Shown in pieces: positions 7,349-13,774 of a DNA stretch of 19,449 bases. The DNA lies in contig DHXL01000271.1 in NCBI GenBank assembly GCA_002415335.1, positions 14,581-34,029 on the forward strand, written 5' to 3'. This DNA comes from Oxalobacteraceae bacterium UBA5157. Its GTDB lineage: Bacteria; Pseudomonadota; Gammaproteobacteria; Burkholderiales; Burkholderiaceae_D. Made by a program: the position numbers and the translations under genes. The first letter of the stretch is position 1. The number at the start of each line of letters is the position of its first letter. The notes beneath the pieces were generated by a model. The model saw only the letters and a list, made by a program, of their open reading frames with translations, did no database searches and was not told where the DNA came from.

Positions 7349-7384
7349 AGTATGCATGTGTTTTTTAAATAATTGTTAATTATT
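7349..7384 (-). promoter_or_regulatory. Putative promoter and AT-rich palindrome upstream of the HD-GYP gene
   Basis: On the minus strand TTAACA (7379-7374) could be a -35 and CATACT (7354-7349) a -10, but the 19-nt spacer is long. The -35 lies inside a perfect inverted repeat AATAATT-GTT-AATTATT at 7368-7384. This gap is strikingly AT-rich compared with the GC-rich genes around it. A regulator could compete with RNA polymerase here. This is inference. Confidence 0.4.
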
Positions 7385-7451
7385 CACTAAATGCGATGAA
7401 AGCGAAACCAAACCGCGATACGGAGATGCGAGAACGCGATGTTGGAAAAGC

Positions 7452-7475
7452 AAAAAGGGCGGATAAATCCGCCCC
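7452..7475 (-). terminator. Intrinsic terminator of the chalcone-isomerase-like gene
   Basis: On the minus strand, GGGCGGAT and ATCCGCCC pair in an 8-bp GC-rich stem with a tiny loop, followed at once by TTTTT. It lies 22 bp after the stop at 7497. This is the clearest Rho-independent terminator in the window and separates this gene from the HD-GYP gene. Confidence 0.88.
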
Positions 7476-7496
7476 ATTTCCGCTGCCCTGCGGGTC

Positions 7497-8129
7497 TTAG
7501 TAGGTTGGCGTGCGCGGCGTCACCGCCGGCTCCTCTTTCTCGCCCAGCAGTGCCCTCTTCAATTTCTCGTCCGCCGGGCTGCGGCCCAGCCAGATCTTCA
7601 ACAGCGCATTGTAGAAAGCAACATCTGGAATGACTTGCGAAATTTTCTTGCCGTTCAGTGAACACACGGTGCCGGAGCCTGGAATCCAGTCAGTCGTCAG
7701 CACGTCACCTTTCTTGAGCTCCGGAATCGACGCGAATAGCTCCCCGAAGATCATCATCTGATTGATGATCTTCGCCCGCTCCGTCATGTCGGAATTTTTC
7801 CGCATCCCGGCCATGAATGCCTGTCCGAAATCCTCGCTGCTGACGTCGCGCAACATCACGAGGTGAATGCGCTTGGCGCCGGGTGCCGCAAGGATCTGGG
7901 GCACGGTCGATTTCTTGTCGCTCAGGTAAAGCGCAGCGACATAGACCTTGAAAAAGAGCTTATAGCGAATTCCGGCGCCGTTGAGCTTGAGCTCTTGGTT
8001 CGCGACCTTTGCAGTCTCATCGAGCTTGACCCCGGCGACTTCTGTCGCACGAACGGGAAGGCTCAGCATCGTTGCGGAAAAAATAAACGCCGTTACTAAA
8101 GCGCGATTGATAGTAAAACGGAAATTCAT
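7497..8129 (-). CDS. Secreted chalcone-isomerase-like domain protein
   Basis: The product is 210 residues with a typical Sec signal peptide: basic start MNFRFTINR, a hydrophobic core, and likely cleavage after PVRA near residue 28. The mature part (TEVAGVKLDETAKV..., KLFFKVYVAALYL, AKRIHLVMLRDVSSEDF..., GTVCSLNGKKI, LLKIWLGRSPADEKLKRALLG) matches the bacterial chalcone isomerase-like family (PF16036). These periplasmic proteins share the plant chalcone isomerase fold but have no proven reaction in bacteria. The start at 8129 was chosen because GGGAGG lies about 6 nt upstream and the signal peptide begins there; a start 9 codons earlier is less likely. The gene seems monocistronic, with its own promoter upstream and a strong terminator downstream. 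Confidence 0.88.
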   Translation of the reverse strand: MNFRFTINRALVTAFIFSATMLSLPVRATEVAGVKLDETAKVANQELKLNGAGIRYKLFFKVYVAALYLSDKKSTVPQILAAPGAKRIHLVMLRDVSSEDFGQAFMAGMRKNSDMTERAKIINQMMIFGELFASIPELKKGDVLTTDWIPGSGTVCSLNGKKISQVIPDVAFYNALLKIWLGRSPADEKLKRALLGEKEEPAVTPRTPTY

Positions 8130-8165
8130 GTCGCCTCCCGGATGTCCTTGCCCCATTGCAAGAAA

Positions 8166-8194
8166 GGAAATAAACGAACGAGCGTTTTATTTCC
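8166..8194 (-). repeat. Inverted repeat at the expected transcript start of the chalcone-isomerase-like gene
   Basis: GGAAATAAACG and CGTTTTATTTCC are inverted copies around a 6-nt centre, differing by one extra T. They lie just downstream of the putative -10, so the mRNA may begin with this hairpin, or the repeat may be an operator. The ribosome site and start codon lie about 35 bp further on. Confidence 0.5.
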
Positions 8195-8202
8195 ATCTTC
8201 AC

Positions 8203-8231
8203 AGAATAGAGAAAAAGTAGCCGAGATGCAA
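8203..8231 (-). promoter_or_regulatory. Putative sigma-70 promoter of the chalcone-isomerase-like gene
   Basis: On the minus strand TTGCAT (8231-8226) and TATTCT (8208-8203) are separated by exactly 17 nt. The likely start point is near 8196, giving a leader of about 67 nt. Both hexamers are imperfect, so confidence is moderate. Confidence 0.45.
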
Positions 8232-8236
8232 CCGCT

Positions 8237-8271
8237 AAAAAGGCCCTTGGCCGTCTACTCGCGTGCGCGAG
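8237..8271 (-). terminator. Possible terminator downstream of dnaJ
   Basis: Reading the minus strand after dnaJ, a 6-bp hairpin (CTCGCG, 2-nt turn, CGCGAG; 8271-8258) is followed by a short GGCC-AAG-GGCC stem (8252-8242) and TTTTT (8241-8237). The stem next to the T-run is only 4 bp, so termination here would be modest. It would insulate the next gene from the heat-shock operon. Confidence 0.45.
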
Positions 8272-8294
8272 CTGGCATCGACTGAATCAGACGC

Positions 8295-8337
8295 AGGGAT
8301 CGCGCGAAAGACCTCATTCCCAGGTCGCGCGGTCCCT
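8295..8337 (-). terminator. Long hairpin overlapping the dnaJ stop codon
   Basis: Left arm 8295-8305 and right arm 8327-8337 form an 11-bp stem with one G-T pair. It is extended by GACCT/AGGTC (8310-8314 with 8322-8326) across a 4-nt bulge. It includes the dnaJ stop codon. No T-run follows, so it may act as a 3'-end stabiliser or Rho-linked end of the grpE-dnaK-dnaJ message. Confidence 0.5.
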
Positions 8338-9478
8338 ATTCAAAAAATTCCTTGACCTTGTCTTTCCAAGACTTGCTTTGCGGATTATGTTTGGCGCCGC
8401 CTTCTGCGGTCAGGTGTTCGAGATCGCGCAACAATTCCTTCTGGCGTTCAGTCAGCTTGACCGGCGTCTCTACCACCACGTGACAAAACATGTCGCCGGC
8501 ATAACCCGAGCGTACGCCTTTGATGCCCTTGCTGCGCAAGCGGAACGTCTTGCCGGACTGCGTGCCTTCCGGAATCGTGAACGACGCTTTTCCGTTCAAG
8601 GTCGGCACCTCGATTTCACCGCCCAGCGCAGCCTTGGAGAATGAAATCGGCATCTCGCAATGCAAGTCGTCGCCATCGCGCTGGAATACCGGGTGCGGCT
8701 TGATATGGATCTCGACATATAGATCGCCCGGCGGGCCGCCGTTCATGCCGGGTTCTCCATTGCCGGAAGAGCGAATCCGCATGCCGTCGTCGATCCCGCC
8801 CGGAATTTTGACTTCCAGCGTCTTGTTGCGCTTGATGCGTCCCGCGCCGCTGCAGGTGGTGCAGGGCGTCGGAATAATCTTGCCGGTACCGTGGCATTTC
8901 GGACAGGTTTGCTGGATGCTGAAGAAGCCTTGCTGCATGCGCACCTGGCCGTGGCCGCCGCAGGTCGGGCACGTGGCGGGAGCGGTGCCGGGCTTGGCGC
9001 CGGAACCGTCACACACTTCGCACGCATCCCACGACGGCACACGAATGGTGGTATCGAAACCGTGTGCGGCCTGCTCGAGCGAGATCTCGAGGTTGTAGCG
9101 CAAATCGGCGCCGCGATAGACTTGCGGCCCGCCGCTGCTGCGGCCACCGCGCGCGCCACCGCCGCCGAAAATATCACCGAAGATATCGCCGAACGCATCG
9201 GCAAACCCGCCCGCACCGTTACCGCCGAAGCCACCACCGCCACCCATGTTCGGGTCTACCCCGGCATGGCCATAGCGGTCATACGCCTCGCGCTTTTGCG
9301 TATCGGAAAGCATCTCGTAGGCCTCTTTCGCCTCTTTGAACTTGTCTTCCGAACCTTTGCTATCCGGATTGCGGTCCGGATGGTATTTCATTGCGAGCTT
9401 GCGATATGCCTTCTTGATTTCATCGTCGGAGGCGTTCTTCGCTACACCCAGAATCTCGTAAAAATCGCGCTTCGCCAT
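8336..9478 (-). CDS. dnaJ: Chaperone DnaJ (Hsp40, type I)
   Basis: The product is 380 residues with the full type I layout: an N-terminal J domain with MKYHPDRNPD (HPD motif, about residues 31-36), a Gly/Phe-rich linker (about 75-115), and a zinc-binding region with four CxxCxGxG repeats (CEVCDGSG, CPTCGGHG, CPKCHGTG, CTTCSGAG). C-terminal substrate-binding domains follow. DnaJ delivers unfolded proteins to DnaK and stimulates its ATPase. The start at 9478 has AGGGTGG upstream. It follows dnaK after 113 bp, a gap that contains a strong hairpin with a T-run, so dnaJ is probably expressed below dnaK from the same message. The stop lies inside a second hairpin. Nothing is missing or unusual in the protein. 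Confidence 0.99.
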   Translation of the reverse strand: MAKRDFYEILGVAKNASDDEIKKAYRKLAMKYHPDRNPDSKGSEDKFKEAKEAYEMLSDTQKREAYDRYGHAGVDPNMGGGGGFGGNGAGGFADAFGDIFGDIFGGGGARGGRSSGGPQVYRGADLRYNLEISLEQAAHGFDTTIRVPSWDACEVCDGSGAKPGTAPATCPTCGGHGQVRMQQGFFSIQQTCPKCHGTGKIIPTPCTTCSGAGRIKRNKTLEVKIPGGIDDGMRIRSSGNGEPGMNGGPPGDLYVEIHIKPHPVFQRDGDDLHCEMPISFSKAALGGEIEVPTLNGKASFTIPEGTQSGKTFRLRSKGIKGVRSGYAGDMFCHVVVETPVKLTERQKELLRDLEHLTAEGGAKHNPQSKSWKDKVKEFFE

Positions 9479-9506
9479 CTTGTCGCCACCCTGTTAAATC
9501 TAAGCG

Positions 9507-9549
9507 AAAACGCCGAGTCGAAGGGCGCATGGCGTTCTTCGACTCGGCG
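9507..9549 (-). terminator. Intercistronic hairpin/attenuator between dnaK and dnaJ
   Basis: A perfect 12-bp inverted repeat, CGCCGAGTCGAA (9511-9522) and TTCGACTCGGCG (9538-9549), encloses a 15-nt loop. On the minus strand it is followed by TTTT (9510-9507). It starts 42 bp after the dnaK stop and ends 32 bp before dnaJ. It is likely a partial terminator or RNA processing/stability element that sets the DnaK:DnaJ ratio; that role is inference. Confidence 0.75.
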
Positions 9550-9591
9550 AGTCATGCAGCGCGAGCACCGCGCCGCTTGACCATAAGCTGC

Positions 9592-11526
9592 CTACTTGTC
9601 TTTGACTTCCTTGAAGTCCGCATCCACCACGTCTTCTTCCTTCGGCTTGGCCTCCGAACCAGCGCCGGCCGCATCGCCGGCAGCGCCCGCCGCCTGCTGC
9701 GCCTGCATATCGGCATACATCTTCTCGCCGAGTTTTTGCGCGGCAGTCGACAATGTCGCCGCCTTGGCATCGATCACCGACTTGTCGTTGCCTTTCAAGG
9801 CTTCTTCCAATTCCTTGATCGCGGCATCGATCTTTTCCTTCTCTCCCGACTCCAGCTTGGTGCCGTACTCGGTCAGCGCCTTCTTGGTCGAATGCACCAG
9901 CGCGTCGCCCTGGTTGTGCGCTTCCGCCAGTTCTTTCAGGCGCTTGTCGTCTTCGGCGTTGGCCTCGGCATCGCGCACCATTTTCTGGATTTCTTCCTCG
10001 GTCAAGCCGGAATTAGCCTTGATCGTGATCTTGTTTTCCTTGCCGGTCGCCTTGTCCTTCGCGCCGACATGCAGGATGCCGTTGGCGTCGATATCGAAAG
10101 TAACTTCGATCTGCGGGGTGCCGCGTGATGACGGCGGGATACCTTCCAGATTGAATTCGCCAAGGCCCTTGTTGCCGGCCGCCATTTCGCGTTCGCCCTG
10201 ATACACCTTGATCGTCACCGCCGGCTGATTGTCATCCGCAGTCGAGAATACCTGGCTGAACTTGGTCGGAATCGTCGTGTTCTTCTGGATCATCTTGGTC
10301 ATCACGCCGCCGAGCGTCTCGATACCGAGCGACAGCGGCGTCACGTCCAGCAGCAGCAAGTCCTTGCGGTCGCCCGACAAGACCGAACCCTGGATCGCCG
10401 CGCCGACCGCGACCGCTTCATCCGGGTTCACGTCCTTGCGTGGATCCTTGCCGAAGAATTCTTTCACCTTCTCCTGCACTTTAGGCATACGCGTCATACC
10501 GCCGACCAGGATAATGTCGTCGATGTCGGTCACCTTGACGCCGGCATCCTTGATCGCGATGCTGCATGGACCGATGGTATTGGCGATCAAGTCTTCGACC
10601 AGCGACTCCAGCTTGGCGCGCGTCATCTTCAGGTTCAAGTGAACCGGGGCGCCATTGGCCATCGCAATATACGGCTCGTTGATTTCGGTTTGCTGCGACG
10701 ACGACAGCTCGATCTTGGCGCGTTCCGCCGAGCCCTTGATGCGCTGCAGTGCGATCGCGTCCTTGCCCAGATCGATGCCGTTGATCTTCTTGAATTCGTC
10801 GATGATGTAATCGATGATGCGCTGGTCGAAATCTTCACCGCCGAGGAAGGTATCGCCATTGGTCGACAGCACTTCGAACTGCATCTCGCCATCGACGTCG
10901 GCGATCTCGATGATCGAGACGTCGAACGTGCCGCCGCCCAGGTCGTACACCGCAATCTTGCGGTCGCCCTTGCCGGTCTTGTCGAGCCCGAAAGCCAGTG
11001 CCGCCGCGGTCGGTTCATTGATGATGCGCTTGACGTCGAGACCGGCGATGCGGCCGGCATCCTTGGTTGCCTGGCGCTGCGAATCGTTGAAGTAAGCCGG
11101 TACCGTGATGACGGCTTCGGTGACTTCTTCGCCGAGGTAGTCTTCGGCGGTCTTCTTCATCTTGCGCAGGACTTCGGCCGAAATCTGCGGCGGTGCCAGC
11201 TTCTTGTCGCGCACCGAAATCCAGGCATCGCCATTGTCGGCCTTGATGATCTGGTAAGGCATCAGCGCGATATCCTTTTGCACTTCTTTTTCTTCGAACT
11301 TGCGGCCGATCAGGCGCTTGACAGCGTACAGCGTGTTCTTCGGATTCGTGACCGCCTGGCGCTTGGCCGGGGCACCGACCAGGATCTCGCCATCTTCCTG
11401 ATAAGCGATGATGGACGGCGTCGTGCGCGCACCTTCCGAATTTTCGATAACTTTCGGCTGGCCGCCTTCCATGATCGATACGCAGGAATTAGTGGTCCCC
11501 AAGTCGATGCCGATGATCTTGCCCAT
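9592..11526 (-). CDS. dnaK: Chaperone DnaK (Hsp70)
   Basis: The product is 644 residues, a normal length. The N-terminal ATPase domain starts MGKIIGIDLGTTNSCV and contains ITVPAYFNDSQRQATKDAGRIAGL, IINEPTAAALAFG and YDLGGGTFDVSI. The interdomain linker DLLLLDVTPLSLGIET leads to the substrate-binding domain. The tail ends in the charged EEDVVDADFKEVKDK, which ends like the conserved DnaK C-terminus. DnaK binds and releases unfolded proteins in ATP-driven cycles with DnaJ and GrpE, and in proteobacteria also tempers sigma-32. The ribosome site AAAGGA lies about 8 nt before the ATG at 11526. It is the second gene of the grpE-dnaK-dnaJ run, 95 bp after grpE. The main promoter is probably the sigma-32 site before grpE. 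Confidence 0.99.
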   Translation of the reverse strand: MGKIIGIDLGTTNSCVSIMEGGQPKVIENSEGARTTPSIIAYQEDGEILVGAPAKRQAVTNPKNTLYAVKRLIGRKFEEKEVQKDIALMPYQIIKADNGDAWISVRDKKLAPPQISAEVLRKMKKTAEDYLGEEVTEAVITVPAYFNDSQRQATKDAGRIAGLDVKRIINEPTAAALAFGLDKTGKGDRKIAVYDLGGGTFDVSIIEIADVDGEMQFEVLSTNGDTFLGGEDFDQRIIDYIIDEFKKINGIDLGKDAIALQRIKGSAERAKIELSSSQQTEINEPYIAMANGAPVHLNLKMTRAKLESLVEDLIANTIGPCSIAIKDAGVKVTDIDDIILVGGMTRMPKVQEKVKEFFGKDPRKDVNPDEAVAVGAAIQGSVLSGDRKDLLLLDVTPLSLGIETLGGVMTKMIQKNTTIPTKFSQVFSTADDNQPAVTIKVYQGEREMAAGNKGLGEFNLEGIPPSSRGTPQIEVTFDIDANGILHVGAKDKATGKENKITIKANSGLTEEEIQKMVRDAEANAEDDKRLKELAEAHNQGDALVHSTKKALTEYGTKLESGEKEKIDAAIKELEEALKGNDKSVIDAKAATLSTAAQKLGEKMYADMQAQQAAGAAGDAAGAGSEAKPKEEDVVDADFKEVKDK

Positions 11527-11621
11527 GATGTTGTTCCTTTAAGCTAAATGACTGAAATTCGGATGCTTCAAATGTGCGGAGAACAGCGGCGCTTGCAAGA
11601 GCCGTTCTTCATTTATATTTT

Positions 11622-12173
11622 TTACGCGGACTTTTCCTGCGCAACCGTCACCAATGCCGGGCGCAACAGCCGGTCTGAAATCATATAGCCCTTTTGCAGG
11701 ACGGTGACGATGGTATTGGCATCCTGTTCAGCCGGCACCATCGAAATCGCTTGGTGCTTCATCGGATCGAGCTTCTCGCCCGGCTTCGGATTGATCTCCA
11801 GCAAGCGGTTTTTCTCGAACGCCGAGGACAGTTGTTTCAGCGTCATTTCAACGCCTTCCTTCAAGGACTCGATCGACGGAGTCTCGACTTGTAGCGCCAT
11901 TTCCAGACTGTCCTTCACCGGCACCAAGGCCTCGGCAAAGCCCTCGATCGCAAACTTGTGCGCTCTGGCGATATCTTCTTGCGCCCGACGGCGCATATTC
12001 TCGGCCTCGGCCTTTGCACGCAGGAACGCATCCTGGAACTCGGTCGCGCGCGCCTCCGCATCCGCGAGTCGCTGTTCCAGCGTCGCCGGCTCGGCTGCCG
12101 CCGACCCATTCCCTCCTGACGCGGCGACCTCGCCCGAGTTTTCCTGGTCTTGCATTTTTTCCTGGTCCGGCAT
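11622..12173 (-). CDS. grpE: Nucleotide exchange factor GrpE
   Basis: The product is 183 residues with a disordered acidic N-terminus (MPDQEKMQDQENSGE...), a long coiled-coil helix (about 45-90, including DAEARATEFQDAFLRAKAEAENMRRRAQED) and the C-terminal beta region with NPKPGEKLDPMKHQAISMVP and VLQKGYMISDRLLRPALVTV, the family signature. GrpE is the homodimeric factor that opens DnaK to release ADP and also serves as a heat sensor. The start at 12173 has GGAG about 9 nt upstream. An upstream in-frame ATG at 12248 would run across the promoter and add non-family residues, so it is rejected. It is the first gene of the heat-shock operon, about 57 bp downstream of the sigma-32 -10 element. Confidence 0.98.
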   Translation of the reverse strand: MPDQEKMQDQENSGEVAASGGNGSAAAEPATLEQRLADAEARATEFQDAFLRAKAEAENMRRRAQEDIARAHKFAIEGFAEALVPVKDSLEMALQVETPSIESLKEGVEMTLKQLSSAFEKNRLLEINPKPGEKLDPMKHQAISMVPAEQDANTIVTVLQKGYMISDRLLRPALVTVAQEKSA

Positions 12174-12229
12174 CAAAAAGTCTCCAACAATCAATGGCTT
12201 AACTTCGATAAATTGCAACAGTACGTAAC

Positions 12230-12257
12230 AAATGGGGCGATCCCACATTATTTCAAG
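12230..12257 (-). promoter_or_regulatory. Sigma-32 heat-shock promoter of grpE-dnaK-dnaJ
   Basis: On the minus strand CTTGAAA (12257-12251) and CCCCATTT (12237-12230) are separated by 13 nt. This matches the E. coli RpoH consensus (CTTGAAA, 11-16 nt, CCCCATnT) at essentially every defined position. Transcription would begin near 12223, giving a leader of about 50 nt before grpE. I found no CIRCE repeat in the surrounding gap. Confidence 0.92.
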
Positions 12258-12428
12258 GGGTATCCCCAGCCATCCCGAAAATCGCGTTTTGGCACGCCCA
12301 TGCCGCCAATCCAGACGCTTTTTGTTACAAGAATTACCCGTTTATGGGATGGTCTTTTTATCGGGAGCGGCTAGGATATTGCCTTGGGAACTGCCTTTCC
12401 TCAACCTGCAATACCGCAAGGAGACATT

Positions 12429-12521
12429 TTGAAACTGCCGCTCATTTCCGCAGGCATCGTTGCCTATGCAGTACTTGCCGCAGCATGGATCTGTGACGCA
12501 CATCTGGTCGCACTGTACTAA
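12429..12521 (+). CDS. Possible 30-residue single-helix membrane peptide
   Basis: A TTG start at 12429 is preceded by a strong ribosome site, AAGGAGA at 12418-12424, with a 4-nt gap to the start. The frame runs 30 codons to TAA. The peptide begins MKLPLISAGIVAYAVLAA and continues AWICDAHLVALY: one basic residue, then an almost unbroken hydrophobic stretch long enough for one membrane helix, with a single Cys. It has the look of a genuine small membrane protein or a short leader peptide. It is encoded opposite to its neighbours, divergent from grpE and convergent with hemH. I do not recognise a family. No clear promoter hexamers were found. The reading frame is short enough to be chance, so the ribosome site and composition are the main support. 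Confidence 0.45.
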   Translation: MKLPLISAGIVAYAVLAAAWICDAHLVALY

Positions 12522-12601
12522 GGCGCGCTATTCTAGCAGCAAACGTGCCTTAAAATCATCGAATCGAGCGGCCGCGAAGCTGCCGCGGCTGGCATTCGGC
12601 G

Positions 12602-13708
12602 CTATTGTCTCGCGCCGAGTCCTCGCGCCCTGGCTTGCGCGCTTGCGGCTGCACTTTGTTGCCGTGCTTGCTGCCCGGGTACGACTCTCGTCGGCCAACC
12701 GATCATGTGTTGCTCGGCAATTTCTGCCAGCGCCCTGATCCATGCCGGGTCCTCATTCAGGCAAGGAATGTAGTTGAACTCCTTGCCGCCGGCCGTCAGA
12801 AAATCGTTGCGCGCCTCGATGGCAATCTCTTCCAGTGTTTCCAGGCAATCGCCGATGAATCCAGGGCACAAGACGTCGACGCGCTTGATGCCCTCCTTGG
12901 CGAGTTTCCGCAGGGTCGGCGCAGTATAGGGCTGCAGCCACTCGGCCTTGCCGAAACGCGACTGGAAAGTCACCACATACTGTTCCTCATTCAGGCCAAG
13001 CTGCTCCGCCAGCAGGCGAGCGGTCTTTTGGCATTCGCAGAAATACGGGTCGCCCAGCAGTAGCGTGCGCTTGGGTACGCCGTGAAAGCTCATCACCAGC
13101 TTGCCCGGGCGGCCATGCATGTTCCAGTGGGCCAGCACCGCCTGCTTCAAGGCCTGCACATAGCCTTCGTGATCATGGTAATGCTTGACCAGCCGCAGCT
13201 CCGGCACATTGCGGCTCCCGGCAAGATGGCTGAACACCGCGTCGAAAATCGATGCGGTGCTGGTGCCGGAATACTGCGGATACGCCGGCAGGACCAGGAT
13301 CCGATCGCAACCGCCGGCTTTCAATTCCTCGAGTACCTGCGGCACCGATGGATGACCGTAGCGCATCGCATACGCGACTTGCACGTCGTGCCCATTCTCG
13401 CCCAGATAACCGCGCAGCAGTTGCGCCTGTTTTACCGTATGCACTTTCAGCGGTGAGCCGTCCCGGGTCCAGATCGATGCGTACTTGTGCGCCGATTTCG
13501 CCGCGCGAAACGGCAGGATGATGCCGTGCAGGATGAACCACCAGACCGCTTTCGGGATCTCGATCACGCGCGGGTCGGACAGGAATTCCTTCAGGTAGGT
13601 CCGCACCGCGGCGGTGGTCGGCGCCTCGGGCGTGCCGAGATTGACCAGGAGCACGGCGGTCTTGCCGGTGCTGTCGTGGGCGTGGATGGGTTCTTTGCGA
13701 TATGGCAT
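12602..13708 (-). CDS. hemH: Ferrochelatase
   Basis: HemH inserts Fe2+ into protoporphyrin IX, the last step of protoheme synthesis. The 368-residue product has the expected landmarks: VLLVNLGTPEAP near the N-terminus, PAYPQYSGTSTAS, catalytic H209 in VMSFHGVPKR, VVTFQSRFGKAEWLQPYT and E290 in CPGFIGDCLETLEEI. Homology ends near IGWPTR (residue 341); the last 27 residues are a low-complexity Ala/Gln/Arg tail that I do not recognise. The start at 13708 lies after a TATAAT element about 30 bp upstream. It is upstream of the heat-shock operon on the same strand but separated by 428 bp and a strong promoter. Ferrochelatase next to heat-shock genes is common in Burkholderiales. Confidence 0.98.
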   Translation of the reverse strand: MPYRKEPIHAHDSTGKTAVLLVNLGTPEAPTTAAVRTYLKEFLSDPRVIEIPKAVWWFILHGIILPFRAAKSAHKYASIWTRDGSPLKVHTVKQAQLLRGYLGENGHDVQVAYAMRYGHPSVPQVLEELKAGGCDRILVLPAYPQYSGTSTASIFDAVFSHLAGSRNVPELRLVKHYHDHEGYVQALKQAVLAHWNMHGRPGKLVMSFHGVPKRTLLLGDPYFCECQKTARLLAEQLGLNEEQYVVTFQSRFGKAEWLQPYTAPTLRKLAKEGIKRVDVLCPGFIGDCLETLEEIAIEARNDFLTAGGKEFNYIPCLNEDPAWIRALAEIAEQHMIGWPTRVVPGQQARQQSAAASAQARARGLGARQ

Positions 13709-13738
13709 GGTGCGGTCCGGGCGCGATGGAAGGCAGCC

Positions 13739-13744
13739 ATTATA
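13739..13744 (-). promoter_or_regulatory. Putative -10 element of hemH
   Basis: On the minus strand a perfect TATAAT lies 30 bp before the hemH start, in the 66-bp gap after recN. A matching -35 at 17 nt is poor (GTCCTG), so an activator or another spacing would be needed. Read-through from recN is also possible. Confidence 0.4.
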
Positions 13745-13774
13745 AGGTAGTGCCCCTATCGCAGGACGCCACCG

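Larger units (their letters stand above)
12174..12601. other. 428-bp gap between hemH and grpE
   Basis: This is the longest gap without a recognised gene. On the minus strand it holds the grpE sigma-32 promoter (12257-12230) and, near the hemH stop, a 6-bp GC hairpin (GCCGCG/CGCGGC at 12571-12589) without a good T-run. On the plus strand it contains a short leaderless-looking stretch and then a possible 30-codon gene at 12429-12521 with a strong ribosome site. I see no tRNA-like or repeat structure in the rest. Confidence 0.6.

Noticed and set aside
10639..11547. 302-codon open frame antisense to dnaK
   Set aside because: It mirrors the codon periodicity of the GC-rich dnaK gene, has no recognisable domain, and dnaK is certain.
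11527..11621. A second heat-shock promoter before dnaK (TTTGAAG with a distant GTCATTTA)
   Set aside because: The -10 lacks the CCCC core, so it does not resemble a sigma-32 site.
12150..12432. Two overlapping plus-strand frames of 74 and 66 codons in the grpE-hemH gap
   Set aside because: They run across the grpE start and its sigma-32 promoter, lack ribosome sites and have no protein-like composition; the smaller frame at 12429 is better supported.
12571..12589. Intrinsic terminator for hemH
   Set aside because: The stem is only 6 bp and is not followed by a proper T-run on the minus strand.
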